Shown: in pieces, positions 1-9,242 of the stretch
Layout: each line of letters opens with the position of its first letter
How positions within the stretch are numbered: position 1 is the first letter of the stretch
Assembly: GCF_003425985.1 (NCBI RefSeq)
Contig: NZ_CP022985.1
Location: forward strand, 2,774,001-2,838,000
Reading direction: 5' to 3'
Length of the DNA stretch: 64,000 bases
Source of the DNA: Mariniflexile sp. TRM1-10
GTDB lineage: Bacteria > Bacteroidota > Bacteroidia > Flavobacteriales > Flavobacteriaceae
Notes under the pieces: generated by a model
Told to the model about the DNA's origin: nothing
Seen by the model: the letters and a program-made list of their open reading frames with translations, nothing else
Databases searched by the model: none
Position numbers and translations under genes: made by a program

Positions 1-265
1 TTTCTATTGCAAATTCATCGTAGGCACTGGTAATGATTAACAAAGGAGGATTTACTAAGCTTTTTATGAAATTAATACCATCTAATACGGGCATGTTAAT
101 ATCTAGAAAGATGACATCGACATGGTTACTTTTTAAAAAATTTAAACCATCAATGGCATTGCTAAATGAGGTTACCAATTCAAAGTCTTCAATTTTTTCT
201 AAGTAGTTTTTAATAACATTAATAGCTAATGGCTCATCATCTATAATCAAACACTTTATTTTCAT
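1..265 (-). CDS. LytTR-type response regulator, N-terminal part (truncated by window edge)
   Basis: The reverse strand reads from an ATG at 265 to the left edge, giving 88 codons of a receiver (REC) domain. The start matches the family: MKIKCLIIDDEPLAI supplies the acidic pocket (D9, D10), and the phospho-acceptor Asp is D55 in the VIFLDINMP stretch. It lies downstream of a LytS-type histidine kinase on the same strand, the usual kinase/regulator pairing of Bacteroidota LytTR systems. The DNA-binding LytTR domain is therefore expected beyond the window but is not seen. It probably acts with the kinase as a cytoplasmic transcription regulator, perhaps of the divergent GH92 operon; that target is inferred only from position. 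The REC call is firm; the LytTR class rests on the neighbour. Confidence 0.85.
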   Translation of the reverse strand, partial: MKIKCLIIDDEPLAINVIKNYLEKIEDFELVTSFSNAIDGLNFLKSNHVDVIFLDINMPVLDGINFIKSLVNPPLLIITSAYDEFAIE

Positions 266-330
266 TTCTAATTAATATTATTAAAGTCAGGTTAGTTTAA
301 TGGATGTTTTAAAAGAATGAACATATTATG

Positions 331-488
331 GACTCATCTTGACTTTTTTCAATTGGCTGCAAAATAATCTTTTTACCCCATATTTTGCCTTTTTTTTACC
401 CCGTAGCGCTGCTATGAAGTGCTAAAAAGCTAAAATCCGGAAAAAAATCTCTATTTTTCGCTTCAATCAAAAAAGTCAAGATGAGTTC
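331..488. repeat. Family A inverted-repeat element, copy 1
   Basis: An 18-bp perfect inverted repeat (ACTCATCTTGACTTTTTT at 332-349, its complement at 469-486) bounds about 120 bp of non-coding sequence with a small central palindrome (TAGC-GCTATG region near 402-417). The same ends recur at 31229-31306 and 53522-53703. It fills most of the space between the response regulator and the histidine kinase genes. No ORF lies inside. It looks like a MITE-like or large extragenic palindromic element. Confidence 0.8.
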
Positions 489-492
489 TTTT

Positions 493-1551
493 TTAAGATA
501 CTCTTATTATAAGTTTAACAACAAAATTATTCTTTTTACTTTTTATGCTTAGCTTATAATCGTTTCTGTTATAGCCTAATTCAAGTCTTTTCTTTACATT
601 TTCGATGCCTATTCCACTAGACTTGCTTAGGTTTTCTTCGTATTTTGTAGTTGTGGGCATGGGATTTGAGATTGTAAAATAAAGAAAATCTTCTTTAATT
701 TTAAAAATAATATCAATTTTTACTTTTCCAATGTTTTTGTTGACACCATGCTTGAAAGAATTCTCAACAAAGGACAGCAGTAAGATAGGTGCAATTTCTT
801 TGTCCTGAATATCGCCGGAAATAGACATATTTACTTCTAAACGTTCATCATGCCTAATTCTTTCCAAGTCTAGGTAGTTTTGAATGCAAAGTATTTCGTT
901 TTCTAATGTTTGACGCTTATTTTTAGTTTCGTAAAGCATATAGCGCATCATTTCAGAAAGCTTTAAAATTACTTTAGGTGTTTTATTGGACTTTTCAACA
1001 GCTAACGAATAAATGTTGTTAAGGGTATTAAAAAAAAAGTGGGGAGACACTTGCGATTTTAAAAAAAGCAACTCGGTTTCTAGTTGGGATTTTTCAAGAT
1101 CGGTGACCCTTTTATGCTCTTTTAAAAAGTCTAGTGTTATTTTAATCGCTGTGGCAAATGTAACGACGTAAAGTTCGCCAATCATCATCTCAATGGTATA
1201 GTTAAGTGTTAATTTATCTATAGGTTGAGGTCCTTCTGGCCAAACATTTTGATCTAATAATAAATACGTGAGATTAAACTTTACAATAACCATGATAAAT
1301 ATGGCCGACAAAACCGAAAGTATATATAATGCATATCTTCTTTTGTATACTAAGTAGGGCATAAGCACTAGAATATTCAAATAGCACAACGTCATGTGAA
1401 TCGGAAACCCAATTAAGTTGGATTTTAATGAATATAGATAATCATTAAAATAGCTTCCCCAACGAAATGTATTGAACAAAAAATAGATTACCCAAAATAT
1501 GATATGATAATGTATTGGGATTTTATAAAACTTATTAGAATTGAAAATCAT
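493..1551 (-). CDS. LytS/YehU-type sensor histidine kinase
   Basis: A 352-residue membrane sensor kinase. Four hydrophobic segments occupy roughly residues 13-30, 45-70, 72-92 and 122-143. A short coiled linker (145-163) leads to the His_kinase (PF06580) motif LKSQVSPHFFFNTLNN with phospho-acceptor H171. An HATPase_c domain follows, with the N-box-like LLSFVENSFKHGV and G-box-like SSGIGIENVKKRL. No extracytoplasmic sensor domain is visible, which is typical of the short Bacteroidota LytS-like kinases. It is paired with the response regulator to its left and divergent from the GH92 operon to its right, with 129 bp between the two starts. Signal and regulon are unknown; control of the adjacent N-glycan operon is inference. 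The ATG at 1551 fits the first membrane segment. Confidence 0.9.
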   Translation of the reverse strand: MIFNSNKFYKIPIHYHIIFWVIYFLFNTFRWGSYFNDYLYSLKSNLIGFPIHMTLCYLNILVLMPYLVYKRRYALYILSVLSAIFIMVIVKFNLTYLLLDQNVWPEGPQPIDKLTLNYTIEMMIGELYVVTFATAIKITLDFLKEHKRVTDLEKSQLETELLFLKSQVSPHFFFNTLNNIYSLAVEKSNKTPKVILKLSEMMRYMLYETKNKRQTLENEILCIQNYLDLERIRHDERLEVNMSISGDIQDKEIAPILLLSFVENSFKHGVNKNIGKVKIDIIFKIKEDFLYFTISNPMPTTTKYEENLSKSSGIGIENVKKRLELGYNRNDYKLSIKSKKNNFVVKLIIRVS

Positions 1552-1680
1552 TATACAAAGATTGATTGGTTGTCACTGCTTTTTTTGATGTTTAGCTTAG
1601 TTAATATGTTGTCCGTCTAAATAACTTTTAATAATGTTTAAATTTATGAAAATTTAGACTTAAATTCAGATAGTTTTTAC

Positions 1681-3936
1681 ATGAAGAACATTCTCTTATT
1701 AGTTTTATTTACTGTTTCGGTTATAAGTTGTAATAAAAACACCGGTAATAGTAACAATAAAAATCCGCTTTTAGTTAACCATGTAGATCCTTTTATAGGA
1801 ACAGGTGGTCATGGGCATACCTACCCTGGGGCAACAGTTCCTTTTGGCATGCTACAAGTAAGCCCCGATAATGGGATTTCAAATTGGGATTGGTGTTCGG
1901 GGTACCATTATTCCGATTCTATTGTTGTTGGTTTTAGCCATTTACATCTAAGCGGCACAGGTATTGGCGATTTAGCCGATGTGTTGTTTATGCCAACAAA
2001 TAAAGTGATAGACTTAACAATACAGCCAACTTCCAGAGATTCATTTCCGTACAAATCATCATATAGCCACAAGAACGAAATGGCTACTCCAGGATATTAC
2101 CAAGTCTTTCTCGAAGACCCTAAAATAAATGTAGAATTAACAACTTCAGAACGCACAGCTTATCATAAATATACCTTTGCTGAAAATGATAAACAAGCTT
2201 TAATTATAGATTTAGGTTTTGCCATCAATTGGGATAAAGCAACAAAAACAGCTATCACCATTGAAGATAATAACACCATAAGTGGCTATAGGTTTAGTAC
2301 AGGTTGGGCAAAAAATCAAAAAGTGTTTTTCGTGGCAAAATTTTCCAAACCAATTTCCAAACATCTTTTGTTTGCCGATGGAAAACCAATTGCCAGTACG
2401 ACCATTGAAGCAGAAAAAGTAGCATCACAGCTGTTTTTTGAAGCTGAAAATAATAAGGAACTAGTAGCAAAAGTAGCACTCTCATCGGTTAGTGTTGCCA
2501 ACGCAAAAGACAACTTAGATACAGATGGATTTAATTTTGAAAGTGTAAAAAATCAAGCTCAAACAACTTGGAATGAGGCATTGTCAAAAATAGTGGTAGA
2601 AACGCCCGTAGATTCTTTAAAAACCATGTTCTATACAGCCATGTACCATGCACAATTGGCACCGGTAATTTACAGTGATAAAAACGGCCAATTTAGAAAG
2701 GAGAATGATAGTATTGAAACGGCAACAAACTATACAGCGTATTCCACCTTATCCCTTTGGGATACGTTTAGAGCCGAAAACCCTCTATTGACAATTATAG
2801 CTCCAGAAAGAGTATCAGATATTGTTAATTCCATGTTGGCCTATTACGAAACTAAAAAAATATTACCCGTTTGGACGCTTTATGCAAACGAAACCAATAC
2901 CATGACAGGGTATCATTCCATTCCCGTAATATTAGATGCTTATATAAAAGGAATAAAAGGCTTTGATGCTGAAGCGGCTTACGAAGCTATGAAAACAACC
3001 ATGATGCAAGACGAGCGCGGATTGAATTTCTATAAACAATACGGCTACATTCCATATAATTTATTGGACGAATCGGTAACCATAACTTTAGAATATGCTT
3101 TTAATGATTGGTGTGTAGCACAAATGGCAAAAGCTTTGGGAAAAGAAGCGGATTATCAGTTTTTTCTAAATCGTTCTAAAGCCTACCAATATTTATTTGA
3201 TCCGGCAACAGGATTTATGCGTGGAAAATCAGAAGACGGAAAATCATGGAACGAACCTTTTGATGCCAAACATTCCAACCATAGAGAACAAACCGATTAT
3301 ACCGAAGGCAATGCATGGCAACACAGTTGGTTTGTACCCCATAATGTAGAAGATTTTATTTCATTACACGGAAACGATACCATTTTTACAAATCGTTTGG
3401 AACAGTTGTTTACAGAGAGTTCTGAAATTACTGGTGATAACATATCTGCCGATATTACTGGGCTAATAGGTCAATATGCACACGGTAACGAACCAAGCCA
3501 CCATATAGCCTATATGTTTAATAAAGCAAATAAGCCTTGGCGAATGCAGTTTTGGGTGCACCATATTTTAAATACACAATATAATACCACACCTAATGGG
3601 TTAAGTGGCAATGAAGATTGTGGACAAATGTCTGCTTGGTATGTGTTTAGCAGTATGGGGTTATACCCCATGAACCCAGCTTCGGGAGTATACGAAATCG
3701 GAAGTCCAATTTTTGAAAAAGCAACCATAAAGCTTCCTGAAGGCAAAACCTTTGTTATTGAAGCTGAAAACGTTTCAAATCAAAATTTTTACATTCAATC
3801 GGCGACGCTAAACGGTGTAGATTTTAATCAAACGTCCATTTCACATCAACAAATAATGCAAGGTGGTATTTTACGTGTTGTTATGGGATCCAGTCCTAAT
3901 AAAAATTGGGGATTAACTAATAACAAAAGAGGCTGA
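1681..3936 (+). CDS. GH92 alpha-mannosidase, lipoprotein
   Basis: A 751-residue exo-acting GH92 enzyme. The GH92 N-terminal hallmark is present as HVDPFIGTGGHGHTYPG (from residue 34) followed by VPFGMLQVSPDN. The catalytic (alpha/alpha)6 barrel carries TEGNAWQHSWFVPHN and, at residues 643-654, GNEDCGQMSAWY, the conserved acidic cluster. The N-terminus MKNILLLVLFTVSVISC is an SPII signal with lipobox VISC, so it is probably anchored in the outer membrane or periplasm. GH92 enzymes are calcium-dependent inverting alpha-mannosidases acting on high-mannose N-glycans and yeast mannan; linkage preference cannot be read here. Its stop overlaps the next start (TGATG), which suggests translational coupling to the symporter. 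It is the first gene of the rightward operon. Confidence 0.95.
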   Translation: MKNILLLVLFTVSVISCNKNTGNSNNKNPLLVNHVDPFIGTGGHGHTYPGATVPFGMLQVSPDNGISNWDWCSGYHYSDSIVVGFSHLHLSGTGIGDLADVLFMPTNKVIDLTIQPTSRDSFPYKSSYSHKNEMATPGYYQVFLEDPKINVELTTSERTAYHKYTFAENDKQALIIDLGFAINWDKATKTAITIEDNNTISGYRFSTGWAKNQKVFFVAKFSKPISKHLLFADGKPIASTTIEAEKVASQLFFEAENNKELVAKVALSSVSVANAKDNLDTDGFNFESVKNQAQTTWNEALSKIVVETPVDSLKTMFYTAMYHAQLAPVIYSDKNGQFRKENDSIETATNYTAYSTLSLWDTFRAENPLLTIIAPERVSDIVNSMLAYYETKKILPVWTLYANETNTMTGYHSIPVILDAYIKGIKGFDAEAAYEAMKTTMMQDERGLNFYKQYGYIPYNLLDESVTITLEYAFNDWCVAQMAKALGKEADYQFFLNRSKAYQYLFDPATGFMRGKSEDGKSWNEPFDAKHSNHREQTDYTEGNAWQHSWFVPHNVEDFISLHGNDTIFTNRLEQLFTESSEITGDNISADITGLIGQYAHGNEPSHHIAYMFNKANKPWRMQFWVHHILNTQYNTTPNGLSGNEDCGQMSAWYVFSSMGLYPMNPASGVYEIGSPIFEKATIKLPEGKTFVIEAENVSNQNFYIQSATLNGVDFNQTSISHQQIMQGGILRVVMGSSPNKNWGLTNNKRG

Positions 3937-5813
3937 TGAATATTATAGACGTATCAATAATATTAGGTTATATATTATTAACAGTAGGTGTTGGAATCTG
4001 GATTTCTAAAAAAGCATCCGTTGGTTTGGACGAATATTTCCTTGGTGGAAAATCTATAAAATGGTATTACCTAGGTTTAAGTAATGGTTCGGGAATGTTT
4101 GACGTATCTGGAACTGCATGGATGGTTGGAATTCTGTTTTTATACGGCGTTAAAAGTTTTATGTTTATGTGGCTTTGGCCTATTTGGAACCAAATTTTTG
4201 TTATGATGTTCTTAGCCGTTTGGATAAGACGATCTAATATTATGACTGGCTCTGAATGGATTTTAACACGCTTCGGAAATGACAAGGCAGGTAAAGCATC
4301 GCATATCATCGTTGCTATTTTCGCTATCGTATCGGCAATTGGGTTCATCGCTTATTTTTTTGAAGGCATCGGTAAATTTATGACTATCATTTTGCCTTGG
4401 GATTTTGCATTGTCTTTTGGTGATACAAATGTCTTAACATCACAACAATCGTACGCTTTAATGATTATTTTTTTAACGACTATTTATACAGTTAAAGGAG
4501 GTATGTTTTCGGTAGTAGCTACAGAGGTATTACAATATATTATTATGGTTGTTGCAGGAATGTTGGTTGCTGGATATACTTTCTTTGAGTTTAGTGATAT
4601 ACAGATAACATCGGTAATTAGTGATGAATGGAAGAATGTCTTTTTTGGTTGGGAACTTGATGCACAATGGAATCAAAAATACCAAGCTTTTAATAATTTA
4701 ATAGATTCCGAAGGGTATAAAATGTTTGGGGCTTTTATAGGAATGTCACTCTTTAAAGGTTTTTTTGCAAGTATTGCAGGCCCTACGCCAAGTTACGATT
4801 TGCAAAGAATCCTTTCAACCAAATCAGTAAAAGAAGCGGCTTACATGAGTGGTTTTACAAATCTGATTTTGTTTATTCCAAGATATTTAATGATTGCAGG
4901 TATCGTCGTTATTGCTTTGGTAACCTTGGCTCCTGAAATGAATGCCGATGCGTTATTAAATGGAGGCGATCTAGAAATTTTATTGCCAAAAGTCATTAAT
5001 TTTCATGTGCCGGTAGGAATTAAGGGCTTGTTGTTGGCAGGTTTATTGGCGGCATTTATGTCCACATTTTCAGCCTTTGTAAATGCGGGACCAGCATACA
5101 TTGTAAATGATATTTATAAAAAATACTTTAAATCGGAAGAAACAAATGCACATTATATAAAAGTAAGTCATATTGCTTCTTTTCTAGTTGTTGGTTTTGG
5201 GGTGTTTATGGGTTTTTTTGCTAATTCCATTAACTCCTTAACATTATGGATAACCAGCGCATTATTTGGAGGTTATGTAGCAGCAAACTTTTTAAAATGG
5301 ATTTGGTGGCGTTTTAATGGTTGGGGCTATTTCTATGGAATGGCTTCAGGATTGGTTATTGCAACCTTACAGTTTTTATTGGACCAAAACAAAGCAAATT
5401 TGGAAGTAGACACTTGGCTGTACTATTTAGCTCAAATGTCTGCAATTTACGTCTTTCCCATCATTTTTGCGGTGTCATTATTAGGCTCTTTTTTAGGAAC
5501 TTTTTTAACTCCTGCAACAAATATTGAGGTACTTAAGTCCTTTTATGCCAATGTACGTCCTTGGGGTTGGTGGCATCCCATTTATAAAATACTAAAAAAG
5601 GAGGATGAAACTTTTGAAAAAAACAACGAATTTGCAAGGGATATGTTGAATTGCGTTATAGGGATTGTTTGGCAGTCAAGCATGATTTTACTTCCTATAT
5701 ATCTCCTAATTAGAGATTATCCACAAACAATAGTTTCATTAACTGTATTTTTGATTACTTCAGTCATTTTGAAATACACATGGTTAGATAAAGTAAAAAA
5801 AATACCAAATTAG
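3936..5813 (+). CDS. Sodium:solute symporter (SSS/SLC5 family)
   Basis: A 625-residue multi-pass inner-membrane transporter of the SSS family. The N-terminus IDVSIILGYILLTVGVGIW and the following KASVGLDEYFLGGKSIKWYYLGLSN are typical of this family, and about 13-14 hydrophobic segments run along the chain. Its ATG shares one base with the GH92 stop. GH130 starts 59 bp downstream. In glycan loci such symporters import a released monosaccharide or small sugar with Na+; mannose or a mannose-containing disaccharide would fit the neighbours, but this is inference. A long hydrophilic loop around residues 225-260 and a C-terminal cytosolic stretch before the last two helices are noticeable. Confidence 0.92.
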   Translation: MNIIDVSIILGYILLTVGVGIWISKKASVGLDEYFLGGKSIKWYYLGLSNGSGMFDVSGTAWMVGILFLYGVKSFMFMWLWPIWNQIFVMMFLAVWIRRSNIMTGSEWILTRFGNDKAGKASHIIVAIFAIVSAIGFIAYFFEGIGKFMTIILPWDFALSFGDTNVLTSQQSYALMIIFLTTIYTVKGGMFSVVATEVLQYIIMVVAGMLVAGYTFFEFSDIQITSVISDEWKNVFFGWELDAQWNQKYQAFNNLIDSEGYKMFGAFIGMSLFKGFFASIAGPTPSYDLQRILSTKSVKEAAYMSGFTNLILFIPRYLMIAGIVVIALVTLAPEMNADALLNGGDLEILLPKVINFHVPVGIKGLLLAGLLAAFMSTFSAFVNAGPAYIVNDIYKKYFKSEETNAHYIKVSHIASFLVVGFGVFMGFFANSINSLTLWITSALFGGYVAANFLKWIWWRFNGWGYFYGMASGLVIATLQFLLDQNKANLEVDTWLYYLAQMSAIYVFPIIFAVSLLGSFLGTFLTPATNIEVLKSFYANVRPWGWWHPIYKILKKEDETFEKNNEFARDMLNCVIGIVWQSSMILLPIYLLIRDYPQTIVSLTVFLITSVILKYTWLDKVKKIPN

Positions 5814-5872
5814 AACACAGAATTTTTTGTTGAGTAAGAAAAAGTAAAGTTTAATAATAAATAAATATAAAA

Positions 5873-6838
5873 GTGAGTACAATTCCTTGGCAAGATAGAC
5901 CAAACAATAGCAACGAGGTTATTTGGAGATATTCCAATAATCCAATTATAGACCGCTATGCCATACCATCATCCAATAGTGTTTTTAATAGTGCTGTTGT
6001 GCCTTTTGGTGATGGCTTTGCAGGTGTTTTTCGATGCGATAACAAAGCGGTACAAATGAATATTTTTGCTGGTTTTAGTAAAAATGGTATCGATTGGAAT
6101 ATCAATCACGAACCCATAGTAATGCAAGCGGGTAATACCGAAATGATAGCATCTGATTATAAATACGATCCCCGAGTTGTTTTTATTGAAGACCGCTATT
6201 GGATAACGTGGTGTAATGGGTACAACGGACCAACAATTGGTATTGGCTATACATTCGATTTTAAAGAATTTTTTCAATGCGAAAATGCTTTTTTACCTTT
6301 TAACAGAAACGGCGTATTGTTTCCACAGAAAATAAATGGAAAATATGCCATGTTAAGCCGCCCAAGTGATAACGGACACACGCCTTTTGGTGATATTTAC
6401 ATTAGTTACAGTCCAGATATGAAGTACTGGGGAGAACACCGATGCGTTATGAAAGCAGCAGCTTTTGAAGATAGCGCGTGGCAATGTGCCAAAATAGGAG
6501 CAGGCCCCATCCCGATTCTAACCAACGAAGGCTGGCTCATGATATATCACGGTGTCATTAAAACATGTAACGGGTTTCGTTATGCCATGGGTGCCGCTTT
6601 ATTGGACGAAAACGAACCAGATAAAGTAAAATATAGAACGCAGCCTTATTTATTAGGGCCTGCCGTATCTTACGAACAAACTGGCGATGTTCCCAATGTA
6701 GTATTTCCATGTGCAGCATTACACGATATAAAAGAAGATAAATTGGCAATTTATTATGGAGCTGCAGATACCGTTGTAGCCATGGCATTTGGTAAATTAA
6801 GTGAAGTTGTTGCGTTTACAAAAAACAACAGTTTATAA
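5873..6838 (+). CDS. GH130 beta-mannoside phosphorylase (probable Man-beta-1,4-GlcNAc phosphorylase)
   Basis: A 321-residue five-bladed-propeller GH130 protein without signal peptide, so cytoplasmic. Family features are [10 protein letters not shown] near the start, [24 protein letters not shown], the YDPRV stretch carrying the conserved acidic residue, and the closing [17 protein letters not shown]130 enzymes split beta-mannosides with inorganic phosphate to give mannose-1-phosphate. The context (GH92, GH20, PNGase F, glycosylasparaginase) points to the N-glycan core disaccharide Man-beta-1,4-GlcNAc, as for Bacteroides BT1033-type enzymes; that specificity is inferred. The start is a GTG at 5873. 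The next in-frame ATG lies about 60 codons in, past conserved sequence, so GTG is the likely true start. Confidence 0.92.
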   Translation: MSTIPWQDRPNNSNEVIWRYSNNPIIDRYAIPSSNSVFNSAVVPFGDGFAGVFRCDNKAVQMNIFAGFSKNGIDWNINHEPIVMQAGNTEMIASDYKYDPRVVFIEDRYWITWCNGYNGPTIGIGYTFDFKEFFQCENAFLPFNRNGVLFPQKINGKYAMLSRPSDNGHTPFGDIYISYSPDMKYWGEHRCVMKAAAFEDSAWQCAKIGAGPIPILTNEGWLMIYHGVIKTCNGFRYAMGAALLDENEPDKVKYRTQPYLLGPAVSYEQTGDVPNVVFPCAALHDIKEDKLAIYYGAADTVVAMAFGKLSEVVAFTKNNSL

Positions 6839-6844
6839 TAAAGT

Positions 6845-7906
6845 ATGTACGTGAAATTAAGAGTCTCATTAATAGCAATTTTTTCTATATCCTTGTTTGG
6901 TTGCGCACAACCAAGCAAGGTTATTATTCCCCAAAGTTATACGGCTTACAAAACAGCAGGTACTATCGTTATTGATGGTGATGACTCGGACAATGCTTGG
7001 AACAAAGCAGCATGGACACCCCTTTTTGTCGATATTGAAGGAGAAAAAGTGCCAAAATACAGTACCAAGGTAAAAATGCTTTGGGATAATCAATACTACT
7101 ACATCCTTGCGAAAATAGACGAACCACATGTTTGGGGCTATTTAAAACAACGGGACACTATTATTTTTTATAATAACGATTTTGAAGTGTTTATAGACCC
7201 CGATGGTGATACCCATAATTATTATGAATTAGAAATAAATGCCCTAAATACAGTTTGGGATTTGTTCATTAGCAAACCATATAGAGAAGATGATCATGTT
7301 GTTTTAAACGATTGGACTTTAACGGGATTAAAATCGGCAGTTAAAGTTAACGGAACCATTAACAACCCTACTGATATTGATCAAGGATGGATCCTGGAAA
7401 TAGCGATTCCTTGGGCTGCCTACAAAACGTCCTATTACGACCAAAACGTTCCAGAAAATAAATTTTGGCGTGTAAATTTCTCTAGAGTTAATTGGCAACA
7501 CGCTGTTTCTAATGGCAAATACATGCGTAAAAAAGATAATAAAGGTGATTTTTTACCAGAATACAATTGGGTATGGTCGCCCATGGGTGTCATTAATATG
7601 CACGAACCCGAAAAATGGGGTTATGTGTATTTTTCTTCAAAAGAAACTGCTGAAGGTGCTACCTTTTCCATGCCTCCAGATGAAAAACTAAAATGGGAGT
7701 TATATAGTATTTATAGAGCACAAAAAAAACGTGAAACAAATACCACTCCAATGAATAGTATTTCAAAGCATGAAGTTGTTATTGATGGTAAAACCATTCC
7801 TGTAAAGTTAGAAGCACATATCTCTGGATTTAATATTTCGGCAAAGAGTCCTTTTTCAAATAAAACCTTAATCATAAAAGAAGATGGCAAAATCATATCA
7901 AAATAA
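6845..7906 (+). CDS. CBM9-like domain lipoprotein
   Basis: A 353-residue lipoprotein (SPII signal MYVKLRVSLIAIFSISLFGC). Residues about 32-250 match the CBM9-like (carbohydrate-binding family 9-related) fold: TIVIDGDDSDNAWNKAAW, WDNQYYYILAKIDEPHVWG, NNDFEVFIDPDGDTHNYYE, and the closing FWRVNFSRVNWQH and YNWVWSPMGVINMHEPEKWG. The last 100 residues have no recognised domain. The gene starts 6 bp after GH130 and its end overlaps the next gene by 23 bp, so the three are surely co-transcribed. Such proteins are often found beside GH10-like hydrolases; a glycan-binding role at the cell surface or in the periplasm is inferred. No catalytic residues can be assigned. Confidence 0.82.
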   Translation: MYVKLRVSLIAIFSISLFGCAQPSKVIIPQSYTAYKTAGTIVIDGDDSDNAWNKAAWTPLFVDIEGEKVPKYSTKVKMLWDNQYYYILAKIDEPHVWGYLKQRDTIIFYNNDFEVFIDPDGDTHNYYELEINALNTVWDLFISKPYREDDHVVLNDWTLTGLKSAVKVNGTINNPTDIDQGWILEIAIPWAAYKTSYYDQNVPENKFWRVNFSRVNWQHAVSNGKYMRKKDNKGDFLPEYNWVWSPMGVINMHEPEKWGYVYFSSKETAEGATFSMPPDEKLKWELYSIYRAQKKRETNTTPMNSISKHEVVIDGKTIPVKLEAHISGFNISAKSPFSNKTLIIKEDGKIISK

Positions 7907-9032
7907 AACCCTGAAAAAATTATATAGATTATTAATTTTCGTATTGCTAGTAAGTGTGTTTTCTTGCGTAAATAAAGAGGCTAACAATACTCAGATAGCT
8001 GAAAATAGCACTACTGGCACAAATACATCTTTCAAATTTGGTGTATGGATTACAGCCGATGCAAAACGCTCAAATAATGAGTACGCTACCGAATTTGAGA
8101 GGTATAAAAACGGCGGTATAGATGAGGTTTTAATAAACACGGAAACAGATCCAAAACTTTTACAAAGACTTGTAAACGTCGCTAAAGAAAAAGGTTTAAA
8201 AGTACATGCTTGGATTATGGCAATGAACCGACCCGGAGATTCCGTAGCGCTCCAACATCCAGATTGGTATATGGTGAGTAGAGATGGAAAATCATGTTTT
8301 GATACGCGTCCTTATGTAGATTATTACCAGTGGCTATGCCCAACAAGAAATGAATCGAGAAACCATGTATTAAGTCTGGTTGAAGGTTTGGCTAAAGTTG
8401 ATGGTATTGAAAGTGTACACTTAGATTATATTCGTTTCCCGGATATTTTTTTACCAATTGGCCTACTTCCAAAATATAATTTAGTTCAAGATTCTGAAAT
8501 GGCCGAATACGATTTTTGCTATTGTGATACATGTATTAAGGCATTTGAAAAAATACACCATAAAAACCCTAAAGAGAGCAACAACACCGCCATCGATATG
8601 GAATGGAAAAACTTTAGGTTGAATGCTATAAAATCGGTAGTAGATGACGCTTATAAGATAGTGCATAGTCATAATAAAAAACTAACAGCGGCTGTGTTTC
8701 CTTATCCGGAAATGGCCGACCACATGGTGCGCCAACGTTGGGATAAATGGGATATAGACGAAGTTTACCCAATGATCTATCATGGTTTTTATAACGAAGA
8801 AATTGATTGGGTGGCATATGCTACACAACAAGGTGTGACAGATTTAGAATGCAAACAAACAAACGTAAATACGGGGGTTTATTTACCAGCATTCAAATCG
8901 GAAGATGAATTAAAACAAGCTATTTTATTGGCAAAAGAAAACGGTGCCAAAGGAGTAGCCTTTTATGATGGAACAGGATTGTCAGATGGTTATTTAAAAG
9001 TCATTAAGACTGTAAAAGCATCAATGGAATAG
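7884..9032 (+). CDS. Putative glycoside hydrolase, GH10-like (GHL10/DUF187-type) lipoprotein
   Basis: A 382-residue lipoprotein (LLVSVFSC lipobox) with a TIM-barrel-like domain. Visible strand motifs are FKFGVWITADAKRSN, GLKVHAWIMAMNRPGD, the hallmark SVHLDYIRFPD, a Cys-rich insert FCYCDTCIKAF, KLTAAVFPYPE, and DEVYPMIYHGF, ending with AKGVAFYDGTGLS. This pattern fits the uncharacterised GH10-related families of Bacteroidota. The Asp in HLDYIRFPD and acidic residues in late strands are candidate catalytic residues, but no activity can be named. It overlaps the CBM9-like gene by 23 bp, which argues for a functional pair. Its presence in an N-glycan cluster is not explained by known N-glycan chemistry. 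Confidence 0.72.
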   Translation: MAKSYQNKTLKKLYRLLIFVLLVSVFSCVNKEANNTQIAENSTTGTNTSFKFGVWITADAKRSNNEYATEFERYKNGGIDEVLINTETDPKLLQRLVNVAKEKGLKVHAWIMAMNRPGDSVALQHPDWYMVSRDGKSCFDTRPYVDYYQWLCPTRNESRNHVLSLVEGLAKVDGIESVHLDYIRFPDIFLPIGLLPKYNLVQDSEMAEYDFCYCDTCIKAFEKIHHKNPKESNNTAIDMEWKNFRLNAIKSVVDDAYKIVHSHNKKLTAAVFPYPEMADHMVRQRWDKWDIDEVYPMIYHGFYNEEIDWVAYATQQGVTDLECKQTNVNTGVYLPAFKSEDELKQAILLAKENGAKGVAFYDGTGLSDGYLKVIKTVKASME

Positions 9033-9048
9033 TTGTAAATTAAAAACT

Positions 9049-9226
9049 TTTAGTACGTGACAAAAATCCAAATATATTCAGATGTCAGTCTGAGCGCAGT
9101 CGAAGACATTGGAAACATTGCTTTTAATCACATTTCGCAAGCTGTGCTTTTATCTTCAAATAAAAATATATTTTCGTTTTCGATAGTACGCAATGTAATA
9201 TTCTTCAATTTTTATCATGGACTAAA
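9049..9226. repeat. Family B inverted-repeat element, copy 1
   Basis: It begins TTTAGTACGTGACAAAAAT and ends with an imperfect complement (ATTTTTATCATGGACTAAA). The interior carries GTCAGTCTGAGCGCAGTCG and the conserved block GCAAGCTGTGCTTTTATC. It is homologous to 17133-17330 (same orientation) and 30832-31030 (inverted). It is non-coding and sits in the gap between the GH10-like gene and the MFS gene. Confidence 0.8.
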
Positions 9227-9242
9227 TTAATAAGCATTAAAC

